NCBI GenBank assembly: GCA_963575745.1
Contig: CAUYUJ010012625.1
Coordinates: forward strand, 389,273 to 453,272
Source: Prorocentrum cordatum
Taxonomy: Eukaryota > Sar > Dinophyceae > Prorocentrales > Prorocentraceae
Length of the DNA stretch: 64,000 nucleotides
Direction: 5' to 3'
The first letter of the stretch is position 1. Every line of letters starts with the position of its first letter. Shown in pieces: positions 10,583 to 21,540 of the stretch. The notes beneath the pieces were generated by a model. That model was not told the DNA's origin and did no database searches. It was given only the letters and a program-made list of their open reading frames with translations. The position numbers and the translations under genes are program-made.

Positions 10583-10760
10583 CTGACGCTTTTTTCCGAC
10601 CCTGCGCTGAAATTCGCACAGAAACGCGGATCCTGGTGTTTACGGGAGCCTGGTGTATTTGTTTTGCTGTTCCCTTTGGAAAGCGAAGGAAAAGTAGACA
10701 CCACCCCAACGTCGCCCCCGACCCTCAAAAAGTCGTGTATGTGTTCCAGTTTCCGACTTC
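10583..10760. repeat. Dispersed repeat adjoining a (TA)n tract, copy 1
   Basis: GACGCTTTTTTCCGACCC, CGGATCCTGGTGTTTACGGG and CCCCAACGTCGCCCCCGACC recur in order at 37490-37650. There the TA-rich repeat lies downstream (37680-37795) rather than upstream. Confidence 0.65.
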
Positions 10761-11123
10761 CCCCCTTGGAGAAACGCCGCCGAAGCCGCGCCGAGCCGCC
10801 GCCGCAAGCCGACGCGGGCCGCCGTCGCGGGCCGCAAGCCGGGCCGGCGGCCGCCGCCGGGCCTGCGGCGCGCTCCGCTCGATGACCAGCGCGCCGCCCT
10901 CCCAGAAGGCGCGGCAGGAGAGCTCCTGCGGCACGGCACGCGCCGCGCGGGGGCACGGCGCCGCCGCGCGCGGGGGGAGTGGGCGGCCGCTCGCCGCGGG
11001 ACCGGTCGCCGCTCCTGCGGTTCTCGACGTCGGGGCGCTGAGGGATGGGGTCCTGCCGACGTTCTCCTCCTTGCTCCTCCCCCTCCTCATCCTACTCCTC
11101 CTCCTCCTCCTCCTCCTCCTCCT
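10761..11123. other. GC-rich spacer ending in a (CTC)n tract
   Basis: 10790-11000 is very GC-rich (GCCGCCG). A CTC tract at 11065-11123 runs directly up to the 5' end of the U6 gene. No protein gene is recognised. Confidence 0.6.
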
Positions 11124-11147
11124 GGATTCCCTTCGGGGATCATCCGT

Positions 11148-11179
<32 letters not shown>

Positions 11180-11229
11180 GGCCCCTGCGCAAGGATGACA
11201 CGCGCAAATCGAGAAGTGTATACAAATTT
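11124..11229 (+). ncRNA. U6: U6 spliceosomal snRNA
   Basis: U6 is the catalytic-centre RNA of the spliceosome. The sequence has the expected 5' stem-loop (GGATTCCC, TTC loop, GGGGATC at 11124-11141). It then shows the near-invariant core: AATTGGAACGATACAGAGA with the ACAGAGA box (11163-11169), GATTAGC, then GGCCCCTGCGCAAGGATGAC, and a T-rich end ATACAAATTT. All catalytic and U4-pairing blocks look intact, so it is probably functional rather than a pseudogene. A CTC tract abuts its 5' end and a perfect 14-bp hairpin follows its 3' end. The 3' end is inferred from the T run. Confidence 0.93.
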
Positions 11230-11235
11230 AGCGTG

Positions 11236-11273
11236 CCAGCGTGCTCCGGCAGAGCGTTTCCGGAGCACGCTGG
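11236..11273 (+). terminator. Perfect 14-bp hairpin immediately 3' of U6
   Basis: CCAGCGTGCTCCGG (11236-11249) pairs exactly with CCGGAGCACGCTGG (11260-11273) around a 10-nt loop, starting 6 nt after the U6 end. Position suggests a 3'-end or insulating role; a small inverted-repeat insertion is equally possible. The hairpin is seen; the function is inference. Confidence 0.55.
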
Positions 11274-11811
11274 ATGAATCTGAAGACGGCTCTCTCGGCA
11301 CCAGGGTCTTGGTGTTGGTTTCGACTTTCCCCTTGGTGCTGCGATGCCGAGCTGCGAGCTGTGCCGCGTGGACGGCCACACTGCGTCATCCTTACAGCGT
11401 AATCCTCCTCCTCCTCTTCCTCCTCTTCCTCCTCCTCCTCCTCCTCCTCCTCCTCCTGATCCTCCTCCTCCTCCTCCTCCTCCTCATTCCTCCTCCTCCT
11501 CCTCCTCCTCCGCCTCCCCCTCCCTCAGCCTTCCCCTCCCTCTCCTCCTCCATCTCCTCCTCCTCCTTCTCTTCCTCCTCCTCCTCCTCCGCCTCCTCCT
11601 CCTCAAACAACATAAATCAACCCCTTGCCCCCTTCCTATATTTAGGACTCAATCCCTCGGGACCCCTTCTTCGAACCACCGACTCGTGGCGGGCCCGCCC
11701 CCGCCGCCGCCGACGCCATGGCCGTCGCCGCCACCGGCGTCGCCGAGGTCCGCCCATGGCAAAACTTGCCGTCGCGATGTGGCTCACAACGCGGGGGGAT
11801 CTACTAGGGGG
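11274..11811. repeat. Spacer and (CTC)n tract
   Basis: 11403-11605 is a CTC tract. The flanks show a weak GCACCA/TTGGTGC inverted pair (11300-11342) and no recognisable gene. Confidence 0.6.
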
Positions 11812-11945
11812 CAACAGCCAGGAGATCTTGGTCGGAAGGATTAGAGACAATTAAGCCTCATTGGGAAGCTACTGCGCCGGATTAGGCAACGGATTAACCT
11901 TCATCAAGCTGGATTAGGCTGGATTGAGCGGGAACACGCGGGATG
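11812..11945. repeat. Dispersed GGATTAAGCG decamer element, copy 2
   Basis: CCAGGAGATCTTGGTCGGAA, then GCCTCATTGGGAAGCTACTG, then repeated GGATTAGGC/GGATTGAGCG decamers match the copies at 6115 and 58848. Confidence 0.7.
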
Positions 11946-12282
11946 CAGCCGATTCAAGCCCGGTTTTCGGACCAGCGCAAAATCAGAATTGGACCTCCCA
12001 GGAGTTGCTCTCGGAAATCAAGGTCCACCTCGGAGCGCCGACCATGGCGAAAAACTTGCCATCGCAATGTGGCTCACAAGGCGGAAGGATCGCCACGGAC
12101 ACTTTAGATACGAGGTCCTCTGCCTCTGTTTCACGCAGCACGGAAGAGATACTCTTTACCCGTGTTGATTGTAAGGCACATCTTTGAGACCGTCAGTGGT
12201 AATCGTTCTTGGGTCTGCAGGTTTTTCGGACAAAAACATAGCGAGGGGATCTGGGTCCCACCTGGAATGGGGAAACCAACAG
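11946..12282. other. No gene recognised
   Basis: Ordinary-composition sequence without a recognisable domain or RNA. ATGGCGAAAAACTTGCC-type sequence occurs here (12043) and near 11755, suggesting a short local duplication. Confidence 0.45.
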
Positions 12283-12385
12283 GTAGCGATACAGCTACTC
12301 GCCGGACCTCTCCTGGGGTGTGTTCTGACTAGGATTTCGATGCGAATCCAGCGGTGGCGACGACACAGGCCCAGGAGGCCCAAAA
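12283..12385. repeat. Dispersed repeat, CTACTCCCCGGACCTC family, copy 4
   Basis: GCGATACAGCTACTCGCCGG, then CTGACTAGGATTTCGATGCG, then AATCCAGCGGTGGCGACGAC give the clearest copy of the family. Confidence 0.7.
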
Positions 12386-13282
12386 GCAGGAGAACGAGGG
12401 GAGGGTAGAGCTGTGGGGTCTCTTTCCTCATCTGATGGGTTCCACCTCGAAGCGCCAGGCCCAGACGACGCGGGCCGCGTACGGGCCGAGGGCGCCTGGC
12501 CGAAGCCGTCCACCGACGCGTAGGCCGGCGCGCCCACCTCGCGGGGGCGGCCCCCAGTCGCGGCGGGGACGGGGCGGCGACGGGCGGCGCGCAGGCCGGC
12601 CACGCAAGAGTAGAGACGCCCAGGAGCACACGAAGAAGTGGATACAAATCCCTTCAATAATTCCTCGCAGTGACGTCTGGCGACTTTGGGCAAGCATTCG
12701 CGAGTGTGCCGCGAGCCTTGGGTCAGCAGTGCCGCAAGCTTGAACTCCGCAGGTCGTTGGTGGATCAGCAATTCCCAGAGACTGAGGCGGTGGCAAACGG
12801 AGAGGTGGCGACCACACGGAGAACACACCGGTTTCAAATCCCAGGGTTCCCCATACAGTCGGATCTGATGAAGCCAGGGTAACATCCTTCAAGAACAGGA
12901 GGCCCCCCGCCAGCCAAAACACACAGACCATCCAAGGGTACCCTCCCCAGGATGCACAAGAACATCCAACAAACACCAAGAACACTAGGGTACCCTCCCC
13001 GAACCGACCTCGATCTTCTACCTCCGTCCGACTGTATTTGTCCATACCTTCTGGTTTGTAGTCTGCCCCCTCTACTTCCCGTCCGTCCCAGATTTTCTCG
13101 GAAATCGACGATCCTTTGTGTGTCTCTGCGTGCTTCCCACCCTGAGAGAGAGAGGGCCCTGGTGAAGAGTGAGCTCTGGCTCCAGACCCCCCAGCAGGAG
13201 ATCCTTTGCTGTCTTCGGCCTGTCTGGAGGCCCTGGCCAGGCCCCAGAGGCCGTCGGGAAGCCACCCAGGACGAAGAGCCGT
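12386..13282. other. No gene recognised
   Basis: 12934-13006 (GTACCCTCCCCAGGATGCAC, then CACCAAGAACACTAGGGTAC) is repeated at 41590-41645. Open frames on both strands up to 205 codons show no recognisable domain. Confidence 0.5.
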
Positions 13283-13888
13283 CCTCCTCCTCCGCCTCCT
13301 CCTCCTCCTCCGCCTCCTCCTCCTGGTCCCGTGGAATGGTTCACGTTGCGAGAGAAAACATGAAACACGACGTCGGGGGTCTGGGGTGCGCAGCTTGCCG
13401 AGCGCTTATGCTCAGGGAAGCCAAAGCAACATCCGTGGTACGCTGCAAATGGGGAACCAGTCGGCGTGCTGCTGTGAAGGAGACACCAGGTGCTCGGACA
13501 AGAACGAAAGAGCAACCTGCCCAGGAGGGCCCAGAATCGAATCGATGAGTCAGATAGGCGATCGGGTTTAATCGGATCGGCGAACATCGGCAGCAGAGTC
13601 GGGAGAAGTCGAATCGGAGGACATTTACAGGGGGATAGGTCTCAGCTTGAACATCTGAATTCAGAACGCAATCCGAGGTCGACTCGAATCGGAATCGGAA
13701 GCCATCGAACTCGGATAGAATCGGAAGAACCCAAAGGCACTTCCTGCCCGGGGGCCGTCAGAAGGCAAGGATAAGATGCCGGCCTCCAAGAAGGGTGGCC
13801 GAGATCCTGGAGGGGGGGAGGGGCCCGCCACGGGAACGCTGCAGCGTCGGCGCGGGGCGGAGGAGGGCTCCCCATGCCTCCACGCACA
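13283..13888. other. Short (CTC)n tract, then no gene recognised
   Basis: The CTC tract is 13283-13325. Near 13560-13730 the motif TCGAATCGGA/GAATCGGAAG recurs six or more times as a loose array. Confidence 0.5.
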
Positions 13889-14002
13889 CGTAAACACACA
13901 CACACACACACACACGAACACGCACGCGAACACACTCACACGCGAACACACACACGCGAACACACACACAAACACACACACACACACACACGCACGCACA
14001 AT
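13889..14002. repeat. (CA)n tract with CACG/AACA interruptions
   Basis: About 110 bp of CA dinucleotides broken by CGAACA. A smaller (TA)n(TG)n tract lies at 14218-14255. Confidence 0.95.
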
Positions 14003-14830
14003 GAGACATATGCTGCGTCGCCGCCACCCGCGGGCGCCCGGGAGCGAGGACTGCACGGGCAGCCGCGGCCGCACGCGTGCGCGGCGTCCCCCTCTGCCCC
14101 CCCTTGCACCGGCGAGGCAGGAGAGCCGCGCGCCTGGATCTCCTCCGTGATCCTGCCGAGGAACGTGTTGTTGACAAAGACCACCGTGTCCCCATCCTGC
14201 ACAGGGGGAAATAATCCATACATATATATACATATATATGTGTGTGTGTGTGTGTCCACGTCCACGTCGTCTTGGATTCTGGGGCATCTGAATCTGGATA
14301 ACGTCTGGCCTCTCTAGAAGCAATGTTGTGCTTGATACCTGCGGCGCCTCGGTTTATACGGGGAGGGGTCCAGACATCCGCAACGCAGTGGTGAGGCTTC
14401 ATACTATCCTTTCACTCTTCCTCATATGAAGGAGTTCATGCAGAACTCACACCATCCTGATCCCTGGCGCCCGAAAACATGAGGCCACCAACAACGTCTC
14501 CTGCACCTTTTCCCGCGAATCCGGCATGTCCGCCGGAGAATTCCCAAACCGGCACACCGTCACACAAATCCGACCCTGGGGGGACGGCCGAACGATGCAT
14601 GTTGACACTGCTTCCGGCCAATCCAGCGGCTCCGTCAGAAAGATTACCAAAGCAGCACTTTCGCTCGGGATATCCTCACACAATCGGCTCGGCGCCAACA
14701 CCGCTTCTGGCGAAGCCAAAGGCCCCCAAGAGGCACGTAAGAGCCCTCCAAGGCATATAGATCCGCCACCGTTTCTGTAATCTTCTGAGGGGCCCCCCGC
14801 CCTCCGGCCAGCACACCATCAGTTGCACCA
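14003..14830. other. No gene; diverged tandem repeat of about 95 bp
   Basis: 14495-14740 contains about 2.5 diverged units (CGCGAATCCGGCATGTCCGC, CGGCCAATCCAGCGGCTCCG, GGCGAAGCCAAAGGCCCC). One + frame stays open with a Pro/Ala-rich pattern, but nothing supports a gene. Confidence 0.4.
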
Positions 14831-15400
14831 CCCCTGTTTACTCCCGCGGGGTCCCTGGGCGGCCATGGCGCGACCCTGGGGCTCTCCAAGGCTTCCACGA
14901 CGGCCCAGGAAGCCCACCCAGGCCGCCCAAGATGCCTCCAAAACAGTTCAAGATCGCTCTGAGACGCCCAAGATGGCCCCAGGACGGCCCAAGAGGCCGC
15001 CAAGACGCCCCAAGAGGCCTCACCAAAGAGCCCCAAGAAGCAAGAATCATTGATTTCCCTTAAGTTTCGAAGGATTTTGGCGTTCTGGCCGTTTCTGTTT
15101 CCCGACGCTCCAAGACGGCCCACGAGGCCCCCAAGACCACCCCAAGACGGCCCGGGAGGTCTCCAAGAGAGCCCCAAGACGGCCTACGAGCGCCGAGACG
15201 GTCAAAGGCGCCCAAGACGGCCCAAGAGGGCCCCAAGACGGCCCCACAAGGGGCCCAAGAGAGGGAACACCGAAAATCAGAGCCGGGCCCAAGAGGCGCC
15301 CAAGAGACCCCAAGAGGCCCCCAAGAGGCCCAAAAGAGACTCCAAGAGGCCCAACAGAGGCCTCAAAACTGCCTCCAAGAGGCACCTGAGAGTCCTCCCA
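14831..15400. repeat. CAAGACGGCCCAAGAGGCC minisatellite, cluster 1
   Basis: Imperfect units of about 12-15 bp built from GGCCCCAAGA and CGGCCCAAGA. A spacer block CATTGATTTCCCTTAAG (15050-15066) recurs inside intron 6 of the kinase gene (47883, 48292). The - strand reads as Leu/Gly/Pro/Ser/Trp repeats, a by-product of the unit. Confidence 0.8.
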
Positions 15401-15924
15401 CGAGATCCCAGCAAATTTCCAATAAACTTCAGACCCACAACCCAGGCACAATGGCGTGGACCGAATGCCATTCGATAAACACGTGCATTGAGCACGTGGT
15501 TGTCCCCCTGGGTCCCCCCAATAAAGGCGCTCTGGGTAACTAGAGCAATTCGTGCTCGGGGCCATCCAGTGGCCCTCTGGGGCCATCGTGGGAGAAACCT
15601 GGACGGTCCAAGGGGTGCGCGCCACACAGGTAAGAACAATTAAGCACAAGGCACATAAGAATATGCACAAAAGATCATTCATGTGCGAGCCGAGACACTC
15701 TCAATCCTAATACGATGTACGCAATCACGCAGCATCGCTGTTGACGCGGGGACGAAACAAGCGCGGCAACTAAATGTTTCCGCGAACGTATCGAAGACAA
15801 CCACAGATCCCCCTCTCTCATGTCGCCGAGGCTATACCCCAGACGGAGGCCTAGACAAAGCGGGGACTACGTGGACTGTGAGTCTTCCCCTCTCCCATTC
15901 CCCGCTTCCTCGATCTCCCGTACT
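15401..15924. other. No gene recognised
   Basis: Mixed-composition sequence. No domain, RNA gene or element family was identified. Confidence 0.45.
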
Positions 15925-16393
15925 GTCCTCCTCCTCCTCCTGCTCCTCATCCTCCTCAACCTCCTCCTCCTTAACCTCCTCCTCCTCCTCCTCCTTAACC
16001 TCCCCAACCTCCTCAACCTCCTCATTATCCGAATTGGCTGTCGGGCAGTAGCCAGCCTCAGGAGACCATTCGGGAGGATTTGAGCGCCGTCGGAACGCCT
16101 TCGACGAGGCGAGGCCCATGGAAAAAACCCGAGGCACCCCACGGAAAACACACATCGACGGTGCCAACAGTACACGCTTTGCCAGGACAGCGCGACAATT
16201 GTTGCCCCACGGGGTCCTCCTGTTGGAACGTCTTTGTGGCGTTGTGGAGACCTCCTGGACCGCTTCAGCTAACTCGTGAGCCGTCAGAGAGCCCTCCATA
16301 CCATATCGGGGTCGATTCGGGGCTGTCTTCAGTCGCGTCTGATCGCTCCGGGGACTAATCTGACGACCCCAAGAGCGGGCCTGGGCACCCCGG
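15925..16393. other. (CTC)n tract then no gene
   Basis: 15925-16030 is a CTC tract with AAC interruptions. The remainder shows nothing recognisable. Confidence 0.5.
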
Positions 16394-16599
16394 GCATCGT
16401 AGATCCTGGACTCCGGAGGTTGGAACCCGAACCTCCGGAGGTTTGGGTATCGCGCCGCGGAGCTTTGAGCCCTAACCTTTGGAAGTTCGGGTTTCGCACC
16501 TCGGAGCTTGGAACCGTAACCTCCAGAGTTTCGGGTTTCGCGCCTCGGTGCTTGGAACACGAACCTGCGGAGGTTAGGGTTTCGCCACTCGGACCTCGG
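16394..16599. repeat. AACCTCCGGAGGTT palindrome array, partial
   Basis: Four spaced variants of CGAACCTCCGGAGGTTTGGG occur within 200 bp. The same palindrome forms the long arrays that end macro-repeat units 1 and 2, so this may be the tail of an earlier unit. Confidence 0.7.
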
Positions 16600-17140
16600 A
16601 GTTTGCGCCCGTCGCCGTCCGTCGCCGTCGTCGCCCGTCGCCGCCCGTCGCCGTCGCCGCCCGTCGCCGCCATCCCCGCACGTCGCCGCCCGTGCCGCCC
16701 GTCGCCGCCCGTCGCCGTCGCCGCATCGCATACAATGCACCGCACAATGCGTTACGTAGGTTGCATCGAATACATCGCACCACATAATTTGCAACGCGTA
16801 AATTGCATTACATAAATTGCGACGGATACACTGCACCACATGGATTGCGCCGCAATGGCTGCGTTACACAACTTGCACCTCATACACGGCACCACACATA
16901 CATTGAACGACATACGTTGCATCGCATACATTGCACCACATATATTGCACCGCATGTTTTGCATTACGTAGGTTGCATCGCACGCATTGCACCACATACG
17001 TTTCGCCGCACCGATTGCGCTACATGGGTTGTACCGCTGGCAGTGGAGCACATAATTGGCACCGTGACTGACTGCATCACACACGCTCATCGCATACATC
17101 GCACCACATAGACTGCATGACATAAATTGCAACGCGTACA
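16600..17140. repeat. Macro-repeat unit 1: GTCGCCGCC block and TTGCATCGCATACA array
   Basis: CCGTCGCCG triplets lead into a degenerate array of roughly 20-bp units (CATACATTGCACCACATA and GTTGCATCGCATACATT). 28625-29140 is the matching block of unit 2. Both strands are open over long stretches; I treat this as a property of the unit, not a gene. Confidence 0.8.
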
Positions 17141-18764
17141 TTCCCCTTTCCCCAAAAAGAATGGACTCCGCCCCCCCCGGCGTTATCACTCCCCTTTTCG
17201 GGTTGGTAAATCATATATGATTCTGACCGCATGTCCATCCGAACTATGAATTTACACTATCCCAGGGGGGGCGGTATCCCCCCCTGAAGTTCCTTTTGTT
17301 TTAAAAAAAAACACTATTCGGTGACATTGTTTGTTCTAACATAGCACTTTTTCACGAAACCCTCTGCAACAAATGGGACGAAGTGCGCACGCGCGCGTCG
17401 TCGCGCGCGTATGCCGAAATCCTTCAAAACCCATTTGTTTCGGAAAGATGTCCAAATCGTGTGTCCAAAAAACATACAAAAACCAAAGGATTCGCAGCAC
17501 GTATTTTCAACAAAACCGTGCGCGCGCGCTCTTGCGTCGTCGGCGTCTTCCTTCCTCCCTCGTCGTTGTCATCGTCGGCGTCGCCGTCCTTCCTCCTTCT
17601 TCGTCGTTCGCATCGTCGCCGTCCTCCCTCGACCCTCGTCGTTGTCGTCGTTGTCGCCGTCGTCGTCCTCCCTCCTCCCTCGTCGTCGTCTTCGTTGGCG
17701 GCGTCGTTGTCGTCGTCGTCGACGTTGTCTTCGTCGTCGTCGTCGTCGTCGGCGTCGTCGTCGTCGGCGTCGTCGTCGTTGTCGTCGTCGTCGTCGGCGT
17801 CGTCGTCGTCGTCGGTGTCGTCGTCGTCGTGGTCGCTGCTGTCGTCGTCGGAGTCGTTGGAGACGTCGTCGGTGTCGTCGTCGTCGGTGTCGGCGGCGCC
17901 GTCGTCGTCGTTGTCGCTGTCGTCGTCGGCGTCGGTGTCGTGGCCAACTGCCATCTGGTACCTACCGTCACGGTCTTGTGTTAAGAGGTTTTGGGGCCGA
18001 GTTGCGGGTGGGAGGGTGGGATGTTTGCACGAGCAGTGGAAAGGACAGCTTCAAGACGGTCGAAGTGCATTCTCCTTTCTAACAAGAGAATAAACTCGAC
18101 CCCCCCCCGGACTTACCGGTTCCCCCTGGGATAATATGACTTCATATAGTTTCTGCACACTCGTCCATCCTAAATATGAAATCGTATCATCCCAGCTAGG
18201 CCGGATTCCCCCCCCTGAGGTTCCCTTTTTTTTTAAACACTATTCGGTGACATTGTTTGTTCTAACATAGCACTTATTCACGAAACCCTTGCAAAAAATA
18301 GGACGAAGTGCGCACGCGCGCGTCGTCGCGCGCGCATGCCGACATCCTTCAAAAACCTTCGGTGCTGGAAGGATTTCGCAATCGAGTTTCCAGAACACAT
18401 ACAAAAACAAATGGTTTCGCAACATTGATTTGCTAAAAAAGCTTCCGCGCGAGCTCTTGCGAAATCTTAAGGAAACCAAGCAACAAGTTTTTCAAGATTT
18501 TCACAAAATGCTACCAAACGGGCTTCGCGCGCGCATGTCGAAATCTGTCCAACGCCTTTGCGCGTGTGCCGTCGCGAGAATCCTCTGCAACAAATGGGAC
18601 GAAGTGCAGACGCGCGCGTCGTCGCGGGCGTATGTCAAAAACCTTCAAAACCCATCGGTTTCCGAAGGATTTCAAAATCGTGCGTCCAAAAAACATACAA
18701 AAACCCATGGTTTCGCAACACGGATTTTCAACAAAAGCGTGCGCGCGCGCTCTTGCGTCGTCGA

Positions 18765-18795
<31 letters not shown>

Positions 18796-19379
18796 CTCCC
18801 TCCTCCCGCGTCGTCGTCGTCGTCGCCTACGTCGTCCTCTGTTTTTTCTCGTGTTCGTCGTCGTCGTCCCCTTTGGCGTCGTGGTCGTTTCCGTCGTCGT
18901 TGTCGCCGTGGTCGTTCGTCCTCCTCCTCCCACGTCGTCGTCGTCGTCCGTCGTCGGCGTCTCGTCGTCGTCCCTCCTATTTCGTCGCCGTCGTCGTCGT
19001 CGTTGTCGTCGTCGTCTTCCTTCCTCCCTCGTCGTTGTCGTCGTCGGCGTCGCCGTCCTTCCTCCTTCGTCGTCGTTCACGTCGTCGCCGTCCTCCCTCC
19101 TCCCTCGTCGTTGTCGTCGTCGTCGTTGTCGCCGTCGTCGTCCTTCCTCCTCCCTCGTCGTCGCCTTCTTTGGCGTCGTCGTCGTCTTCGTCGTCGTCGG
19201 CGTCGGCGTCGCTGTCGTCGTCGAAGTCGTCGGAGACGTCGTCGGTGTCGTCCTAGTCGTTGTCGTCGGTGTCGTCGTAGTCGGTCCTAAGAGGTTTTGC
19301 AAACCAAGTTGCGGGTAGGTTGGTGGGATGGTTGCGCGAGCAGAGGAAATGACGACTTCAATTTCAGCAGAGTGGATTG
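17141..19379. repeat. 2.2-kb block present only in macro-repeat unit 1
   Basis: Unit 2 runs straight from the equivalent of 17140 to the equivalent of 19380. The block is itself a tandem structure: GGTGACATTGTTTGTTCTAA near 17320 and 18247, GACGAAGTGCGCACGCGCGC near 17378 and 18302 with a variant near 18599, and two (GTC)n tracts at 17530-17945 and 18740-19275. No gene is recognised. Confidence 0.7.
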
Positions 19380-20119
19380 CACCACATAGGCTGCACCGCA
19401 AATATTGAATTACATTCGGCGAATCGCATACATTGCGCCACATTCATTGCACCGCGCAGCTTGTATTTTATATCGCATCAATTGCCCCACATAAATTGCA
19501 CCGCGTAGATTGGAATAATATACGGTTTAAGGGTCCACGCTGGCTAACATATGCTTGAAGTGCATCAACACCCGAAGCACGCGTGTCGCACGGATTGGCA
19601 ATTCACAGAAACCTTCGGCGCAGGGCGTATCCGCATGTCTCACAAGGTCTCGGGTACCGCGAAACCCTCGGCGACCTGCGACCGCAGTGACTAGCCAAAC
19701 GCGCGGCAATAAACGGCGACAGAACCAGGCCTTGGCCAGCGGTGAGGCGACAGCACATGTTTTCCTGGCCCTCGTGGTCGACGTCCTAGTCGTCGCCGTC
19801 GTGGTCGTCGAACTCGTCGCTATCGCCATCAACGTCGCCGTCGTCGTCGTCGCTACCGTCAGGCGAAGCATTAATCGTCGCCGTCGCCGCCCCCGTCGAC
19901 ACAGCACGGCACGGCAATGCATACATTTCCCGTTGTGATGGTCAAGCATGGCACGGCGCGGGGTGGCGTGGCACATTGCCCCACTTTGGAAACCAACATA
20001 GACACGGTACGGCGCGTTAGTCGCAATTAGAAAGCCGAACGCGGCTCGGCACGCTTCAAGCACCTGTGTCGCCCTTTGTGCCCAAGATCAGCCCATTTTG
20101 CATACAGTTGATACCCCAT
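19380..20119. repeat. Macro-repeat unit 1: segment matched at 29140-29877
   Basis: GGGTCCACGCTGGCTAACAT, CTCACAAGGTCTCGGGTACC and GTGATGGTCAAGCATGGCAC recur in the same order in unit 2. A GTCGTC-rich patch at 19780-19900 is included. The segment ends in ACCCCAT (20113-20119), the left copy of a 7-bp direct repeat. Confidence 0.8.
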
Positions 20120-20437
20120 ACGAGACCTATGTTGCTTCACATCAGCAATTTGGCCCTTGCTGACTTTTTTCAAAGAAATATATTGGGATGAAACGCTGCC
20201 GCTGGATATATCGAGCACAGTTGATCACAACACAAACGCTCCTGCGATCCCCGCCAAAATGGCAAGAAATGGTAAGATCAGGTCCGCATGGCTACATTGC
20301 AACCGAACCGCTTGACCACCATCTCGACCGAACTGGCGGAATTCGACCAAGCGTCCGACAAAATACGTTCGACGAGGGATGCGCTGTACAATGCCCCGGC
20401 CACGGGCAGCGCTACGAGGGAAAGCGGGCCCTTCGAT

Positions 20438-20468
20438 GTGTCACTTTCAGCGCCCGTGAAAGTGACAC
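20438..20468. repeat. Hairpin GTGTCACTTTCA (12-bp perfect stem)
   Basis: GTGTCACTTTCA (20438-20449), a 7-nt loop GCGCCCG, then TGAAAGTGACAC (20457-20468). A second copy at 20600-20630 has one stem mismatch and a loop changed at one base. Confidence 0.85.
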
Positions 20469-20599
20469 CTCCCAGGGCCCACTTAAAGAGCACCAGAAAG
20501 GCTCCAAGAAGGCCCCGAGAAGGCCCCAGGGCGGCACCAAGAGGGCTCCCAGAGGGACCCAAGAGAGGCCCCAAGAAGGGCCCAAGAGGGCCCTCCGCG

Positions 20600-20630
20600 G
20601 TGTCACTTTCAACGCCCGTGAAAATGACAC
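20600..20630. repeat. Hairpin GTGTCACTTTCA, second copy
   Basis: Stem 20600-20611 / 20619-20630 (TGAAAATGACAC), 162 bp after the first copy and followed by the same CTCCCAGGGCCCACTTA. Confidence 0.8.
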
Positions 20631-20706
20631 CTCCCAGGGCCCACTTAGGGCCTCAGAAAAGCTCTAAGAAGGCCCCGAAAGGGCCATAGAGAGCCGCCCT
20701 GGGTTC

Positions 20707-21019
20707 AACTCCGCGTGGCGGAGTTGGAAGCGATAACTTCAATACCCTACTGGAGGCCTCTTAGGGGCCCTAAGACGGCACTGAAGAACCCCATCGGGGC
20801 TTTTTCAAAGGCAGAGGAGGGCGCAAAAAGGGGCCTCAGTGAGCCCCTGGTCTAACTCCACCTGGCGGAATTGGAAGCGATATCGCCCGGCGCCTTCATG
20901 GAGCCGCTCGGAGCTTCCAAGACGGCTCCAGAAGGCCCCAGGAGGGCCCCAAGAGGATCGAACGACGATTCCTGGAAGTGCACCAGTGAGACCCTTGTTG
21001 ACCTCCGCCTGGCGGAGTT
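20707..21019. repeat. Three AACTCCGC-GTG-GCGGAGTT palindromes at about 147-bp spacing
   Basis: Palindromes lie at 20707-20725, 20854-20872 and 21002-21019, each followed by GGAAGCGA. They mark a diverged tandem repeat continuing the period of the GTGTCACTTTCA hairpins. Confidence 0.75.
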
Positions 21020-21261
21020 GGAAGCGACAATTTCCAGTGCCCTCTTGGGGCCTCTGGGAGGCCCCTCAGAAAGCTTTGGGGAGCACAGTGAAGGCCTTCG
21101 CAGGGCCGCGTGAGAGCCGTACCAGGGCCGCATGTGTGCGCGGATGGGGGCGACGAGTGCTGACGCTGACGAATATGAGAATGATGAGGGCGATCAAGGC
21201 TGGCCCGAAACAAATCCTGGCGCCATTGCAGGCCGCCGATTATCGGCCACGCCGCCAGGAC

Positions 21262-21540
21262 GACGCCAAGCAACAAAACGACACCAACCAACAAACCGAC
21301 ACCAACCAACAAACCAACAAATCGACACCGGCCAACAAAAGGACACCAAGCAACAAAACGACACCAAGCAACACAACGACACCAACCAACGAAACGACAC
21401 CAACCAGCAAAACGGCACGAATCAACAAAACGGCACTGACCAACCAGACGACAAATCACTTCACGACACCAATGAACAACGCGAAATCCACCGACCGCCA
21501 ACCAAGCATAAAATCAACCGACACAACAAAACCAACCCAT
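21262..21540. repeat. (CAACAAAACGACACCAA)n array
   Basis: About seventeen A/C-rich units such as AACCAACAAACCGACACC. One + frame is open and rich in Thr, Asn and Gln, as the unit dictates. Confidence 0.85.

Noticed and set aside
16752-17189. - strand frame with repeated Cys-Asn-Ala-Met residues
   Set aside because: Produced by the roughly 20-bp TTGCATCGCATACA unit; the matching array at 28.6-29.2 kb behaves the same way without a start or stop pattern suggesting a gene.
20249-20262. GCCAAAATGGC, the core of the spliced-leader complement
   Set aside because: The 11-nt core is self-complementary and the flanks do not match; no gene follows.
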